NCBI RefSeq assembly: GCF_000759675.1
Contig: NZ_BAWM01000086.1
Location: 6,828 to 70,827, forward strand
DNA length: 64,000 nucleotides
Source of the DNA: Neobacillus niacini
GTDB taxonomy: Bacteria > Bacillota > Bacilli > Bacillales > Cytobacillaceae
Reading direction: 5' to 3'
A model generated the notes under the pieces. It did not search any database. It was not told the origin of the DNA and saw nothing but the letters and a program-made list of their open reading frames with translations. A program made the translations under genes and the position numbers. Shown here piece by piece: positions 18,481 through 26,756 of this stretch. Numbering within the stretch: position 1 is the stretch's first letter; each line of letters starts with the position of its first letter.

Positions 18481-18510
18481 AAATCAAGGACCAAAAATAG
18501 TCCTTGATTT
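18481..18510. terminator. Strong isolated inverted repeat, possible second terminator
   Basis: AAATCAAGGAC and GTCCTTGATTT form a perfect 11-bp stem with an 8-base loop. There is no clean T run on either side. It may be a back-up terminator or protein-binding palindrome. It lies inside a small minus-strand open frame that I rejected as a gene. Confidence 0.5.
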
Positions 18511-18846
18511 AATAATAAAAGTAAAGTTGCATTCTTATTCCAGAAACTTGCCACATTGAACAATGAAAAGACAGCTACTGTAATTGAAATGTCGATTATC
18601 TTAACAACGATACATAACAATATTATGTCAACTTCCTTTGAATGGGAATTTTAAAAAGTCATGAAATCAGAACCAGTAAGATCTTAATGGAGCGTTCCGG
18701 TTTTTTATGGTTATTTTTTCATTTTCAATGAATAGCAGGAGATAAATCTATTAATAGCTTGTGAATTGTATATAGATTTAAGAGTATTATGTTAAAATCT
18801 ACTAAAATAGGAAAAGAGTTACCCCAAAGACTTAGGAGGTTTTCGC
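18511..18846. other. AT-rich intergenic stretch
   Basis: No gene is supported. The last 80 bases are promoter-like AT-rich sequence before the methyltransferase gene. I see nothing else. Confidence 0.4.
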
Positions 18847-19410
18847 ATGAACACGAAAGAAAAATGGAATCTGAAACATATGGATAGAATTACTCAAATA
18901 AAGGAGCCTCAACCAAATCCAAGATTGAAGAAGCTAGCAGCTTATTTTAAAGAAGGTGGTAAGGCTTTGGATATAGCTTGTGGACTTGGTGGTAACAGTT
19001 TGTTCCTTGCTGGAATGAACAATCAAGTAGAGGCAATTGATATTTCCGAAGTAGCTATCAACTACATCCAAGAGCATGCCGTTAAAGATAATCTCAGTGT
19101 GCAACCTCGAGTAACCGATCTAACTGACTTAGATACTCTAAATTTGCAGAATAACCCCTTTGACTTTGTTGTTATGTCCTATTACCTAGATCGTTCACTG
19201 TTTCCAGTCGTAAAGAACCTGCTTAAAGATGGAGGGTATTTCTTCATGGAAACTTACTATCAGTCACCATTTACCAAAAATCAAGGAGTATCCGATCAGT
19301 ATAAATTGAAGTCAAACGAGTTGTTAGTTGAATTTAGAGATTGGAAGGTTCTTTATTATGAAGAGAATGAACAAGAAGGTTGGCAATCGATATTTTGCCA
19401 GAAACAGTAA
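18847..19410 (+). CDS. Class I SAM-dependent methyltransferase (TehB-like)
   Basis: This 187-residue protein has the glycine-rich SAM motif ALDIACGLGGNSLFLA and the acidic motif II VEAIDIS. Motif IV is DFVVMSYYLDRSLFPVV, and the C-terminal strand reads GGYFFMETYY. The compact single-domain layout resembles TehB/tellurite-resistance-type or thiopurine-like methyltransferases; the substrate is unknown. It is well expressed by sequence (AGGAGGTTTTCGC before ATG), monocistronic, and ends at a terminator. Confidence 0.85.
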   Translation: MNTKEKWNLKHMDRITQIKEPQPNPRLKKLAAYFKEGGKALDIACGLGGNSLFLAGMNNQVEAIDISEVAINYIQEHAVKDNLSVQPRVTDLTDLDTLNLQNNPFDFVVMSYYLDRSLFPVVKNLLKDGGYFFMETYYQSPFTKNQGVSDQYKLKSNELLVEFRDWKVLYYEENEQEGWQSIFCQKQ

Positions 19411-19442
19411 AAATTGATATACAAATGTCAATGTTTTTTAGT

Positions 19443-19472
19443 AAGTTCACATTGGTGTGAGCTTTCTTTTTT
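19443..19472 (+). terminator. Terminator of the methyltransferase gene
   Basis: AAGTTCACA/TGTGAGCTT (one G-U pair) with loop TTGG is followed by TCTTTTTT. Confidence 0.7.
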
Positions 19473-19605
19473 GTACTAACGTCAGCTGAAATTTTAGAGG
19501 CTATGCTGTTGTGACAACCTTTTCTAATTGGGCTAACAAGGCAGGATTTTTCAATAATATAGTGGAATTAAGTAATATTAAAGGAAGTTTCAAGGGAGTT
19601 TTACT

Positions 19606-20013
19606 ATGGTAAAAGATTGTATTTTCTGTAATCTAGAACTAGAGCCCAAACAAAGAGTAATTTTTAGTAATGAATATTGTATGTTTTTACAGTTGGAACA
19701 ATATGAAATAAGAGGTAGTCAACTAGAAGGGGCTGGTCTTATTGTTCCAAAAAAACATAGAGAAACCGCATTTGATTTGACTCGTGAAGAATGGAATGCA
19801 ACATACACACTTCTAAAAGAAGTAAAAGAATATTTAGATGAAAAGTACCAACCTCAAGGCTATAACCTTGGTTGGAATTGCGGTGAAGTTGGTGGACAAC
19901 ATATCTTCCACGCACATTTTCACGTTTTACCAAGGTATGCAGATGAAGCTCTGGCAGGAAAAGGAATTCGGTATATGTTTAAAGGTAAAGAGAACAAAAG
20001 AAAAAGTTATTGA
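19606..20013 (+). CDS. HIT family nucleotide-binding hydrolase
   Basis: This 135-residue protein has the histidine-triad signature HIFHAHFHVLPRY (H-x-H-x-H-x-x) near residue 103-115. At the N-terminus it has a CxxC pair (CIFC) as in the zinc-binding HIT subgroup. HIT enzymes hydrolyse nucleoside monophosphate conjugates. The length is normal for the family. After the stop, another frame continues open for about 35 codons to 20113 with coding-like composition; see findings. TCAAGGGAG provides the ribosome binding site. Confidence 0.85.
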   Translation: MVKDCIFCNLELEPKQRVIFSNEYCMFLQLEQYEIRGSQLEGAGLIVPKKHRETAFDLTREEWNATYTLLKEVKEYLDEKYQPQGYNLGWNCGEVGGQHIFHAHFHVLPRYADEALAGKGIRYMFKGKENKRKSY

Positions 20014-20137
20014 ACGGGTGCAAGAACTTGGAATTAACTATGGGGATAAAAAGGAAACTACAAAATATCAACATTCAAAAATTGGAGAGGTTTACAATGC
20101 TTATCCTTTTTAACTTTATGCTACTAATGGAATAAGC

Positions 20138-20176
20138 CACGTAAAAAAGCTCAGAATCTCTGAGCTTTTTTACGTG
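20138..20176. terminator. Strong bidirectional terminator
   Basis: CACGTAAAAAAGCTCAGA and TCTGAGCTTTTTTACGTG form a perfect 18-bp hairpin with a 3-base loop. It lies between the HIT gene and the leftward PIG-L gene. Confidence 0.9.
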
Positions 20177-20253
20177 TTAAATAGAGTGTTTATAGAGGCC
20201 CTCCAAACACTAATTGATTAAAGTGTTTGAGATAAGACCTCTAGTAAACGATC

Positions 20254-22755
20254 CTAGTTATTTGCACCGTAGCTAATTAAGTTCGTGAAAATTCGATATC
20301 CTCCTGGAACTTGAGCACCGATTTGACGGTAGAATACAAGGTTGGTGTATAAGAATGTTCCTTCACCGTATTTAGCCATTAGGATTCCGCTGTTGAAAGG
20401 CGCTTCGCCAGGGTCTGCCATCGATACGAATGTTTCATAGTTTGCATCCCATGCTGTTGGGAAGTAGAGAGCTCTTTCTTGTACCCAGTTATCCCAGTCA
20501 CTATCATTAATTTTATTTGGATAGTTAAACAGCGGATGTTCTGGTTGAGTCACAGTCACCTTTGCATTTTCGTCTGTCACGCGCACTCGAATGGAAGGGG
20601 ATCCGATGGTTAATGGGTATGGTGGTGTGAATCGATTGTTATTCCATGGATCTCCAGAAGTAACATACTGCATTACTAAATGTCCACCCTTATTGACATA
20701 ATCAAGTAACCTTAGATTATTTGACAATATGTCTGGTCTTCCAAGTGTCGATCTGATTCCTGCAACAATTGTATCATATTGTGTAAGATCACCGGTTGCT
20801 AGGTCTTCAGGTGTTAGCTTCGTAATATCAAATCCAGCATTTAGCAATGAATCTGCAATGGTGTCAAAGCCGCTATCAATATAACCAACCTTCAAATTGT
20901 CTGGTTTTAATAACTCAAAGGCAACCCCGTTAATATTCGAAGGGTACATGAAGAAAGAGTCATTTATATGGTCATATTTTATTTCTTGTACGGTAGTGTT
21001 GAATGTCTTACCATCAGCTTTGGCAATGGCGCCGATTGTAAAATTACCTTCCGCAACAGTAGTAGGAGGAACTAATGTGAACGATACTTCTTTTTCCTGA
21101 TTTCTTTCCGTAAAGCTGACATCTGCCGCTGCTGGTTGACTTGACCAGCCTTTAGGAAGATTCAAAGAAACGGTACCGTTATTAGAACCATTGTAATAGT
21201 TTTTCACTTTAACATTGACCGGAATTTCCTTTTGTACCTTGGCAGTGTTAACAGTGATATTCACTGGGTCAGGTGTAACACTGAATTTAGGGAGCACACT
21301 CACAGTATTATCTAAGTCAATGACAGAGGTTGTTTCCACACCGTTTTCCTTAAATGTTAGTTGTGCCTTAAGAACTGCATCACCGTATGGTTGGTAATAT
21401 TCAGCATTAGCAGGTACGGTGACATTAAAGGTTACCGTTGTTGATTCACCTGGTTTTAGATGTTTTACTTCACTAACACCTTCATGTTTCCAATCTTCAG
21501 GAGTAAGTAAAGCTGCTTCAATATGGTTGATTTTTTGTTTTCCTTCATTTGAAACCTTAACATTAACTTGAGTTTGTTCACCTTGTGTTAATACATAAGA
21601 ACCGATTTCAACATCAACGGCAAGGTCGGAAGCAACGAAACTAACCTTTTGTAGCTGTTCTTCTTTTGCTGCAAGCTTATGAAGTAAGTCATTTTTAACG
21701 GCAGCATCTAATTTTGCTGATTTTGTGTTAGAAATTAATTTTTGGACATCTCCTAAAGCCTTTTGTGACTGAGGTAAAATCGCCGCACGATCTGGGTAAA
21801 GCTTGATAATGCCTTCTAATTGGTTTTGTAAGGAATCCAATTTTTCGCTGACATTATCAGCAGGAACGATATCTGCCCATGCATGGAAGTCGTACGGAAC
21901 TCCAGCAAAAAGGTCATTTGAATCCGTTTGGACCGCTGATTCGACTAATTTTAGATGTGATTTTCTAGGTGCAACTGGAATATCATTTCCCATTCCTTGG
22001 CTCTTGTGCAGATATCGAGATGCCTCACCAAGTTGTGGATAACTCATTCCGTAGATTGGATCAAAGTCACCAATTTCAATAGAGGTTGTGGCAGTTGCAG
22101 CATTAGCTGGTAAATAAAACTTTTTAATCTGCCAAGGCTGTAATCCATTCTTCAATTGTTCAGGGAAAATGTTCGGATCGGCAGCATCTTTAAATGCTTT
22201 TTCGGATAAAATCGCCATCAATCTATGGTGTCCATGCTGGGTTTCATCATTTTCGAAAGAAGGCATCACTATATCAGGCTGATACGTTCTAATAAATTTG
22301 ATCAAACGTTCGTACGTTACTTCTTCTCCCCATTTTGTTAGGGTTTCAACTGGTGATTTCGAAAAACCAAAATCATAGATGGCATCAGATGTTGTTTCAC
22401 TTAAATGATAGGCTTTAACACCAAAAATCTTGGCTGCTTCAATCAATTCATTGGAGCGAATAATTCCAAGGGCATTTCCTAACTCGTTTCCAATGGCATT
22501 TTGACCACCTTCACCACGGTTGGCAATTAAACTAGCAGTTTTCACACCTAACCCACGTGATAAATAGGCAAGAAAGTCACTTCGTTCATCGTCTGGATGT
22601 GCTCCTGTATTTAAGAAAGTAACGGTAGTATCTAGAGGCTTAACAACATTCCAAAGCTCAACATCAGCTTCACTTTGTTCTTGTGCAAGAGTTATCGGAG
22701 GTAGTAAGGAAGCAATTAAAAGAATGGACATCAATAAACAAAAAAGTTTTTTCAA
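20254..22755 (-). CDS. Large secreted PIG-L family deacetylase with NEW3-type domains
   Basis: The 833-residue precursor has a signal peptide (about 1-25) and an N-terminal PIG-L/LmbE zinc deacetylase domain (AHPDDE at about 52-57, RGEGGQNAIG, and HGHHR supplying further metal ligands). The central region contains repeated Ig-like beta domains of NEW3 type (TQVNVKVSNEGK...HLKPGESTTVTFNVTVP and a second copy). A C-terminal glutamine-amidotransferase-like or ThuA-like region reads KVGYIDSGFDTIADSL...YDTIVAGIRS...YVNKGGHLVMQY. PIG-L enzymes remove N-acetyl groups from amino sugars. Start: TTG at 22755 with AGGGGG ten bases upstream; an ATG at 22815 lacks a ribosome binding site. It is divergent from the ROK regulator gene and carries a matching operator. 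Confidence 0.85.
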   Translation of the reverse strand: MKKLFCLLMSILLIASLLPPITLAQEQSEADVELWNVVKPLDTTVTFLNTGAHPDDERSDFLAYLSRGLGVKTASLIANRGEGGQNAIGNELGNALGIIRSNELIEAAKIFGVKAYHLSETTSDAIYDFGFSKSPVETLTKWGEEVTYERLIKFIRTYQPDIVMPSFENDETQHGHHRLMAILSEKAFKDAADPNIFPEQLKNGLQPWQIKKFYLPANAATATTSIEIGDFDPIYGMSYPQLGEASRYLHKSQGMGNDIPVAPRKSHLKLVESAVQTDSNDLFAGVPYDFHAWADIVPADNVSEKLDSLQNQLEGIIKLYPDRAAILPQSQKALGDVQKLISNTKSAKLDAAVKNDLLHKLAAKEEQLQKVSFVASDLAVDVEIGSYVLTQGEQTQVNVKVSNEGKQKINHIEAALLTPEDWKHEGVSEVKHLKPGESTTVTFNVTVPANAEYYQPYGDAVLKAQLTFKENGVETTSVIDLDNTVSVLPKFSVTPDPVNITVNTAKVQKEIPVNVKVKNYYNGSNNGTVSLNLPKGWSSQPAAADVSFTERNQEKEVSFTLVPPTTVAEGNFTIGAIAKADGKTFNTTVQEIKYDHINDSFFMYPSNINGVAFELLKPDNLKVGYIDSGFDTIADSLLNAGFDITKLTPEDLATGDLTQYDTIVAGIRSTLGRPDILSNNLRLLDYVNKGGHLVMQYVTSGDPWNNNRFTPPYPLTIGSPSIRVRVTDENAKVTVTQPEHPLFNYPNKINDSDWDNWVQERALYFPTAWDANYETFVSMADPGEAPFNSGILMAKYGEGTFLYTNLVFYRQIGAQVPGGYRIFTNLISYGANN

Positions 22756-22822
22756 TTTTGTGAAACCCCCTTCATTAGTATGTGAAAAAATCGTTCCAGA
22801 ATCTCCTTTCTTCATATGTATT

Positions 22823-22843
22823 TTAGTTAGTAAAAATAACTAA
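22823..22843 (-). promoter_or_regulatory. XylR-like operator before the PIG-L gene
   Basis: TTAGTTA and TAACTAA are inverted half-sites separated by seven bases. The 21-mer TTAGTTAGTAA-AAA-TAACTAA matches the reverse complement of the site at 23091-23111 in 18 of 21 positions. The half-site is close to the classical XylR operator arm TTAGTTT known from Bacillus. A further CTAACTAA extends the palindrome to 22847. The site lies between the predicted transcription start and the start codon, where a repressor would block elongation or initiation. Confidence 0.75.
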
Positions 22844-22872
22844 CTAATTAGATAAAAATACTTACAAGTCCG

Positions 22873-22900
22873 ATTATATTATCTTTCAGAATATTGTAAA
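22873..22900 (-). promoter_or_regulatory. Predicted promoter of the PIG-L gene
   Basis: On the minus strand, TTTACA (22900-22895) and TATAAT (22878-22873) are 16 bases apart. This would place transcription about 20 bases before the operator at 22823-22843. Confidence 0.5.
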
Positions 22901-23052
22901 TATTACCAAATTACTATCTGATATTTGGAAATTAGGTCCAATGAAGTAGTGCTAAAGTAATAGGTCTCAGTATTTATAAGGGTTAAGAAGAATGGATTTT
23001 ACTTCGTTACTCACAAAATAATCATAATTATCTAAATTTTAAAAATTTATTA

Positions 23053-23081
23053 TTGTAGACGTTTCCAATTTAAGGTATAGT
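23053..23081 (+). promoter_or_regulatory. Predicted promoter of the ROK regulator gene
   Basis: TTGTAG (23053-23058) and TATAGT (23076-23081) have a 17-base spacer. The operator at 23091-23111 would overlap the first transcribed bases, consistent with autorepression. Confidence 0.5.
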
Positions 23082-23090
23082 GGAATTAAA

Positions 23091-23111
23091 TTAGTTAAAC
23101 TTACTAACTAA
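23091..23111 (+). promoter_or_regulatory. XylR-like operator before the ROK gene
   Basis: TTAGTTA-AACTTAC-TAACTAA is a palindrome with two 7-base arms. Its reverse complement matches the PIG-L-side operator in 18 of 21 bases. Confidence 0.75.
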
Positions 23112-23137
23112 CACTATCAAAATTCATTAAGGCCGTG

Positions 23138-24349
23138 ATGTTTATGAATAAGAAACTATCTAATGCTGCAATTCGGACAAATAATAAAAAGATGGTTTTG
23201 CAGTGTATCAAAAATCATCAACCGATCTCCCGAGCAGAGATAGCGGAAAAGGTCCTTTTTAGTAAGCCAACCGTTTCCTTACTGGTCGATGAATTAGTAA
23301 GAGAGAACTGGGTTCATGAAAAAGGCATCGGAGAATCCTCCTCACAGGGTGGTAGAAGACCTATTCATCTTTATTTTAATGAAAAGGCTGCCTATGTAAT
23401 CGGGGTGGATATCGGTGGTACCAAAGTAAAAACCGTTATTTCTGATCTTGGGGGAACGATAATTTGTGCAAGCAGTTTTAATACTAGTAAACATTTAGAA
23501 AATGGGTTACTTAAACAAATTCAAAAAGAAGTGCAAGAGATGACTCAAAGGAATGAGTTAGATAAAGGTTTGATTCTCGGCATGGGAGTAGGAGTGCCTG
23601 GTATTACAGAAACGAAAACGGGGGTTGTTGTTGAAGCTCCAAGTTTAAAATGGATTCGTTATCCCTTTTTGACAGAGGCTGAACGATTCTTTTCCTTCCC
23701 TGTTTATGTTGATAATGATGTCAATATAGCCGTTCTTGGAGAACAATGGTTAGGCAGGGCTAAAAGTAAAGAGAATGTACTGTTTATATCCGTGGGAACA
23801 GGGATCGGCAGTGGAATTATTATTCATAATCAGCTTTATCGGGGATCCTCTTATGCGTCTGGGGAGCTTGGATATATGGTTACAGATAAAAATGATATGA
23901 AAAATGAGTTTAAACCAATCTTTCATCGATATGGTTACCTTGAAAGTGTTGCAGGTGGAAAAGCGATTGGGAGAAAATTTTCACAGCTTGTCCAGCAAAA
24001 CAAGAGTCATCCTTTATTTGCAGAAGCGGCAGAAACGGAGTTGACTGGTGAGCAGGCTTTCTCGTTTGCGAAAGCAGGGGATGTAACCGCTCTTTCTGTT
24101 GTGGAAGACGCCATTGAACATTTAGCCTATGGAATCATCAATGCTGCTACTCTATTAAATCCAGAGGTCATTATTCTAGATGGAGGAGTGATGAAATCAA
24201 CTGATTTCATTCTTCCAAGATTACAAAAAATTGTTCATCAATACCTTCCTAGTTCCGTAGAAATATTTCGATCACAATTAGGGGAAAATGCAGGAGTTTT
24301 AGGGGCAGTTTCTTTGTTCATGCGGGAATACGATAGTATTTTGAATTAG
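23138..24349 (+). CDS. ROK family transcriptional repressor (XylR/NagC-like)
   Basis: The regulator has an N-terminal winged helix-turn-helix (about 10-65, with PISRAEIAEKVLFSKPTVSLLVDEL) and a ROK sugar-kinase-like domain (VIGVDIGGTKVKTVI, GVGVPGI, DNDVNIAVLGEQWLG, SVGTGIGSGIII). The usual CxCGxxGC zinc motif of ROK proteins is absent; the corresponding stretch reads FHRYGYLESVAGG. Starts GTG 23135, ATG 23138 and ATG 23144 are all possible. Its operators flank this gene and the PIG-L gene, so it probably controls both the deacetylase and the import/catabolic operon that follows, in response to a sugar. Confidence 0.9.
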   Translation: MFMNKKLSNAAIRTNNKKMVLQCIKNHQPISRAEIAEKVLFSKPTVSLLVDELVRENWVHEKGIGESSSQGGRRPIHLYFNEKAAYVIGVDIGGTKVKTVISDLGGTIICASSFNTSKHLENGLLKQIQKEVQEMTQRNELDKGLILGMGVGVPGITETKTGVVVEAPSLKWIRYPFLTEAERFFSFPVYVDNDVNIAVLGEQWLGRAKSKENVLFISVGTGIGSGIIIHNQLYRGSSYASGELGYMVTDKNDMKNEFKPIFHRYGYLESVAGGKAIGRKFSQLVQQNKSHPLFAEAAETELTGEQAFSFAKAGDVTALSVVEDAIEHLAYGIINAATLLNPEVIILDGGVMKSTDFILPRLQKIVHQYLPSSVEIFRSQLGENAGVLGAVSLFMREYDSILN

Positions 24350-24437
24350 GTTTTTTCAATTCAAGTTTTCATTCCTTTGGTTCTTAGCAGGTCTGCCTGC
24401 TTTAAGAATAAATAAATTCATTAATAGGGGGAGAAGT

Positions 24438-25526
24438 ATGTTTAAGAAAAAAAATTTATTGGTCTTCTTGATAGCTGTACTGATGCTTTTCGTGTCAGCC
24501 TGTTCGAGCAGTTCCTCAGGCGGGGAAAAACCAGCGAAAGAAAATGATGATGGAAAAAAAGAAGAAACAGTTGAACCAAGTGGCAACCTTGTTATTTATA
24601 CTGCTCGTGACCAAACGATAGTAGACAAGGTTGTTGGAATGTTCAATGAAAAGTACCCTGACGTTCAGGTTGATGTGTTAACCATGGGAGCACAGCAGGT
24701 TCTTGAACGTGTTCGTGGGGAAAAAGCGAATCCACAATCTGACTTTTGGTGGGGTGGAACACAATCTGCTTTCATGACAGCAGCAAATGAAGATTTGTTA
24801 GAACCGTTTAAACCAAGCTTTGATGCAAGTATTTTACCAGAACATAAGGATCCAAAAGGCCTCTGGTATGGTGAAATGCTTCTGCCAGAAGTAATCATGT
24901 ACAACTCTGACATGCTTAAGAAAAACGAAGCTCCACAGGATTGGGATGATCTACTTGATTCGAAGTGGAAAGACCAAATCATCATCCGTGGTGTATTAGC
25001 ATCAGGAACCATGAGAACCATCTACTCTTCTATCATTCATGAACAAGGTGCAGATACTCCTGAAAAGGGTTATGAGTGGCTTAAGAAGCTTGATGCCAAT
25101 ACAAAAGAATATGCGCAAGACCCAACAAACCTATACTTAAAGCTTGCTCGTCAAGAAGGTTCGATTTCTCTTTGGAATCTACAAGATATATTGATCCAAA
25201 AAAATCAGCTCAACCAACCATTTGATTTCGTGTATCCAGAAAGTGGAGCACCAATTTTAGTAGATGCGGTTGGACTTGTAAAAGATGCGAAAAACCTTGA
25301 AAACGCAAAATTATTCTATGAATTCTTGTTTGATCCAGAAACTCGTACAACTTTAGCAAAAGATTTATATCAAATTCCAACTCGTACAGATATCGACAAA
25401 TCCACTATGCCAGATTGGTATAAAGAGCTTGACCTGAAGTCATTAGACCTTGACTGGGGTGTAATGGCTGAAAAAGAAGCTGAGTGGATGCAATATTGGG
25501 ATGAAAATATTAAAGGTAAAAATTAA
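24438..25526 (+). CDS. ABC transporter substrate-binding lipoprotein (ferric/phosphonate AfuA-like type)
   Basis: The 362-residue precursor has lipobox VSAC (Cys22) and an Asp/Ser-rich linker. The binding domain reads NLVIYTARDQTIVDKVVGMFNEKYPDVQV, then SDFWWGGTQSAF and LWYGEMLLPEVIMYNSDML. This is the fold group of Fe(III)-, thiamine-, 2-aminoethylphosphonate- and sugar-phosphate-binding proteins (SBP_bac_6/8), not the usual sugar CUT1 group. GGGGAGAAG precedes ATG. It begins the import operon and is followed by an elaborate hairpin region and then the ATPase and permease genes. Confidence 0.85.
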   Translation: MFKKKNLLVFLIAVLMLFVSACSSSSSGGEKPAKENDDGKKEETVEPSGNLVIYTARDQTIVDKVVGMFNEKYPDVQVDVLTMGAQQVLERVRGEKANPQSDFWWGGTQSAFMTAANEDLLEPFKPSFDASILPEHKDPKGLWYGEMLLPEVIMYNSDMLKKNEAPQDWDDLLDSKWKDQIIIRGVLASGTMRTIYSSIIHEQGADTPEKGYEWLKKLDANTKEYAQDPTNLYLKLARQEGSISLWNLQDILIQKNQLNQPFDFVYPESGAPILVDAVGLVKDAKNLENAKLFYEFLFDPETRTTLAKDLYQIPTRTDIDKSTMPDWYKELDLKSLDLDWGVMAEKEAEWMQYWDENIKGKN

Positions 25527-25540
25527 TAGATTACAATAAA

Positions 25541-25642
25541 AGGGGTGAAGGAGTTTTTTCACCCTCTTTTACAAGGTCGGAAGGATTTAAGTTACTTTCT
25601 TACCTTGTAAAAGAATAAGCCCTAATAAAGGCTTTTCTTTTT
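25541..25642 (+). terminator. Three consecutive hairpins between binding-protein and ATPase genes
   Basis: GGGTGAA/TTCACCC (25543-25564) is followed by CTTTT. A 12-bp perfect repeat CTTTTACAAGGT/ACCTTGTAAAAG (25566-25613) has a 24-base loop. AAGCC/GGCTT (25617-25634) ends in TTCTTTTT. Together they look like a terminator/attenuator cluster that would lower expression of the ATPase and permease relative to the binding protein. The long 12-bp arms overlap the first hairpin's tail, so alternative pairings are possible. Confidence 0.6.
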
Positions 25643-25671
25643 GGCTCATTTTTAAGAACAGCGAGGTGTTT

Positions 25672-26745
25672 ATGTTGAAAAGTGTAAGACTTGATCACGT
25701 TAGTAAAATGTTTGGAACCGCCATAGGAGTAGAAAACGTCGATATCGATGTGAAACCTGGAGAGTTTTTTACATTTTTAGGTCCATCAGGATGTGGAAAA
25801 ACGACGACATTACGGATGATAGCGGGATTTTATTATCCATCAAAGGGAAAGATTCTCTTTGATAACAAGGATGTAACGACACTGCAGCCAAATAAACGGA
25901 ATATTGGAATGGTCTTTCAAAACTATGCCCTTTTTCCTCATATGACGGTATTTGAAAATATTGCATTCGGTCTTGAAGTTCGTAAAATGACAAAAGCGGT
26001 GATAAAAGAAAAAGTCGAACGTGCCCAAAAGCTTGTTCATCTTGAAAAATATGGGACTCGTAAAATTAATGAGCTTTCAGGTGGTCAACAGCAGCGTGTT
26101 GCCTTAGCTCGTGCTTTAGTCATTGAACCAGATATTCTTCTTCTTGATGAACCGCTATCCAACTTAGATGCGAAATTGCGTGAGGAAACGAGACTAGAGA
26201 TTAAAAGACTTCAAGTCGAATTAGGTGTGACAACGATTTATGTAACCCATGATCAAACAGAAGCCATGACGATGTCAGATCGAATTATGGTTATGAAGGA
26301 AGGGGTCGTTCAACAAATTGGATCGCCGCAAGAAATTTATAACCAACCTACCAATCATTTTGTTGCTTCCTTTATTGGAGAATCAAACATCCTTGAAGCT
26401 GAAGTCGTTGAAGTAAAAGCTGATGCCGTCAAGGTTAAATTGGATGAGGACATCTTCGTTCAAGGAAGTATGTCACAATCAGCAAATGGGAAAAAGCTAG
26501 CGGTAGGTGAATCTATTAAAGTTTCGATTCGCCCTGAAGCCGTATTTGAAGGTTCGGGTCCGAACCAGGTGACAGGCACCATTCAATTTGTGGAATTTAC
26601 AGGGGTAAGCATTAATTATGTTGTTAAAGTAGGCTCTAATATCATGAAGGTCATGATTATCAATAAAGGAAATGAGATCCTTAAGCGCGGTGATTCTATT
26701 ACCCTTCACGTACCGGAAAAAGGGATTTACTTAATTGGTGAATAG
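25672..26745 (+). CDS. ABC transporter ATP-binding subunit (PotA/FbpC-like)
   Basis: The roughly 357-residue ATPase has Walker A GPSGCGKTT, Q-loop NYALFPHMTVFENI, signature LSGGQQQRVALARAL, Walker B ILLLDEPLSNLD and switch His in VTHDQTEAM. A C-terminal TOBE-type domain follows (about 235-357, with GESIKVSIRPEAV). This is the spermidine/iron/phosphonate/sugar importer type. Start candidates are GTG 25666, ATG 25672 and TTG 25675; ATG is used, though GAGGTG is close to it. The permease gene follows after 11 bases. Confidence 0.9.
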   Translation: MLKSVRLDHVSKMFGTAIGVENVDIDVKPGEFFTFLGPSGCGKTTTLRMIAGFYYPSKGKILFDNKDVTTLQPNKRNIGMVFQNYALFPHMTVFENIAFGLEVRKMTKAVIKEKVERAQKLVHLEKYGTRKINELSGGQQQRVALARALVIEPDILLLDEPLSNLDAKLREETRLEIKRLQVELGVTTIYVTHDQTEAMTMSDRIMVMKEGVVQQIGSPQEIYNQPTNHFVASFIGESNILEAEVVEVKADAVKVKLDEDIFVQGSMSQSANGKKLAVGESIKVSIRPEAVFEGSGPNQVTGTIQFVEFTGVSINYVVKVGSNIMKVMIINKGNEILKRGDSITLHVPEKGIYLIGE

Positions 26746-26756
26746 GAGGTGAAAGA

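Noticed and set aside
18399..18620. 73-residue minus-strand frame with two hydrophobic stretches
   Set aside because: It starts at a TTG with only a distant purine-rich stretch, and its middle is produced by a perfect 11-bp inverted repeat (18481-18510). The hydrophobic pattern comes from the AT-rich hairpin region.
19838..20113. 91-residue frame overlapping the HIT gene
   Set aside because: Most of it is an off-frame reading of the HIT gene. Only the tail after 20013 is of any interest.
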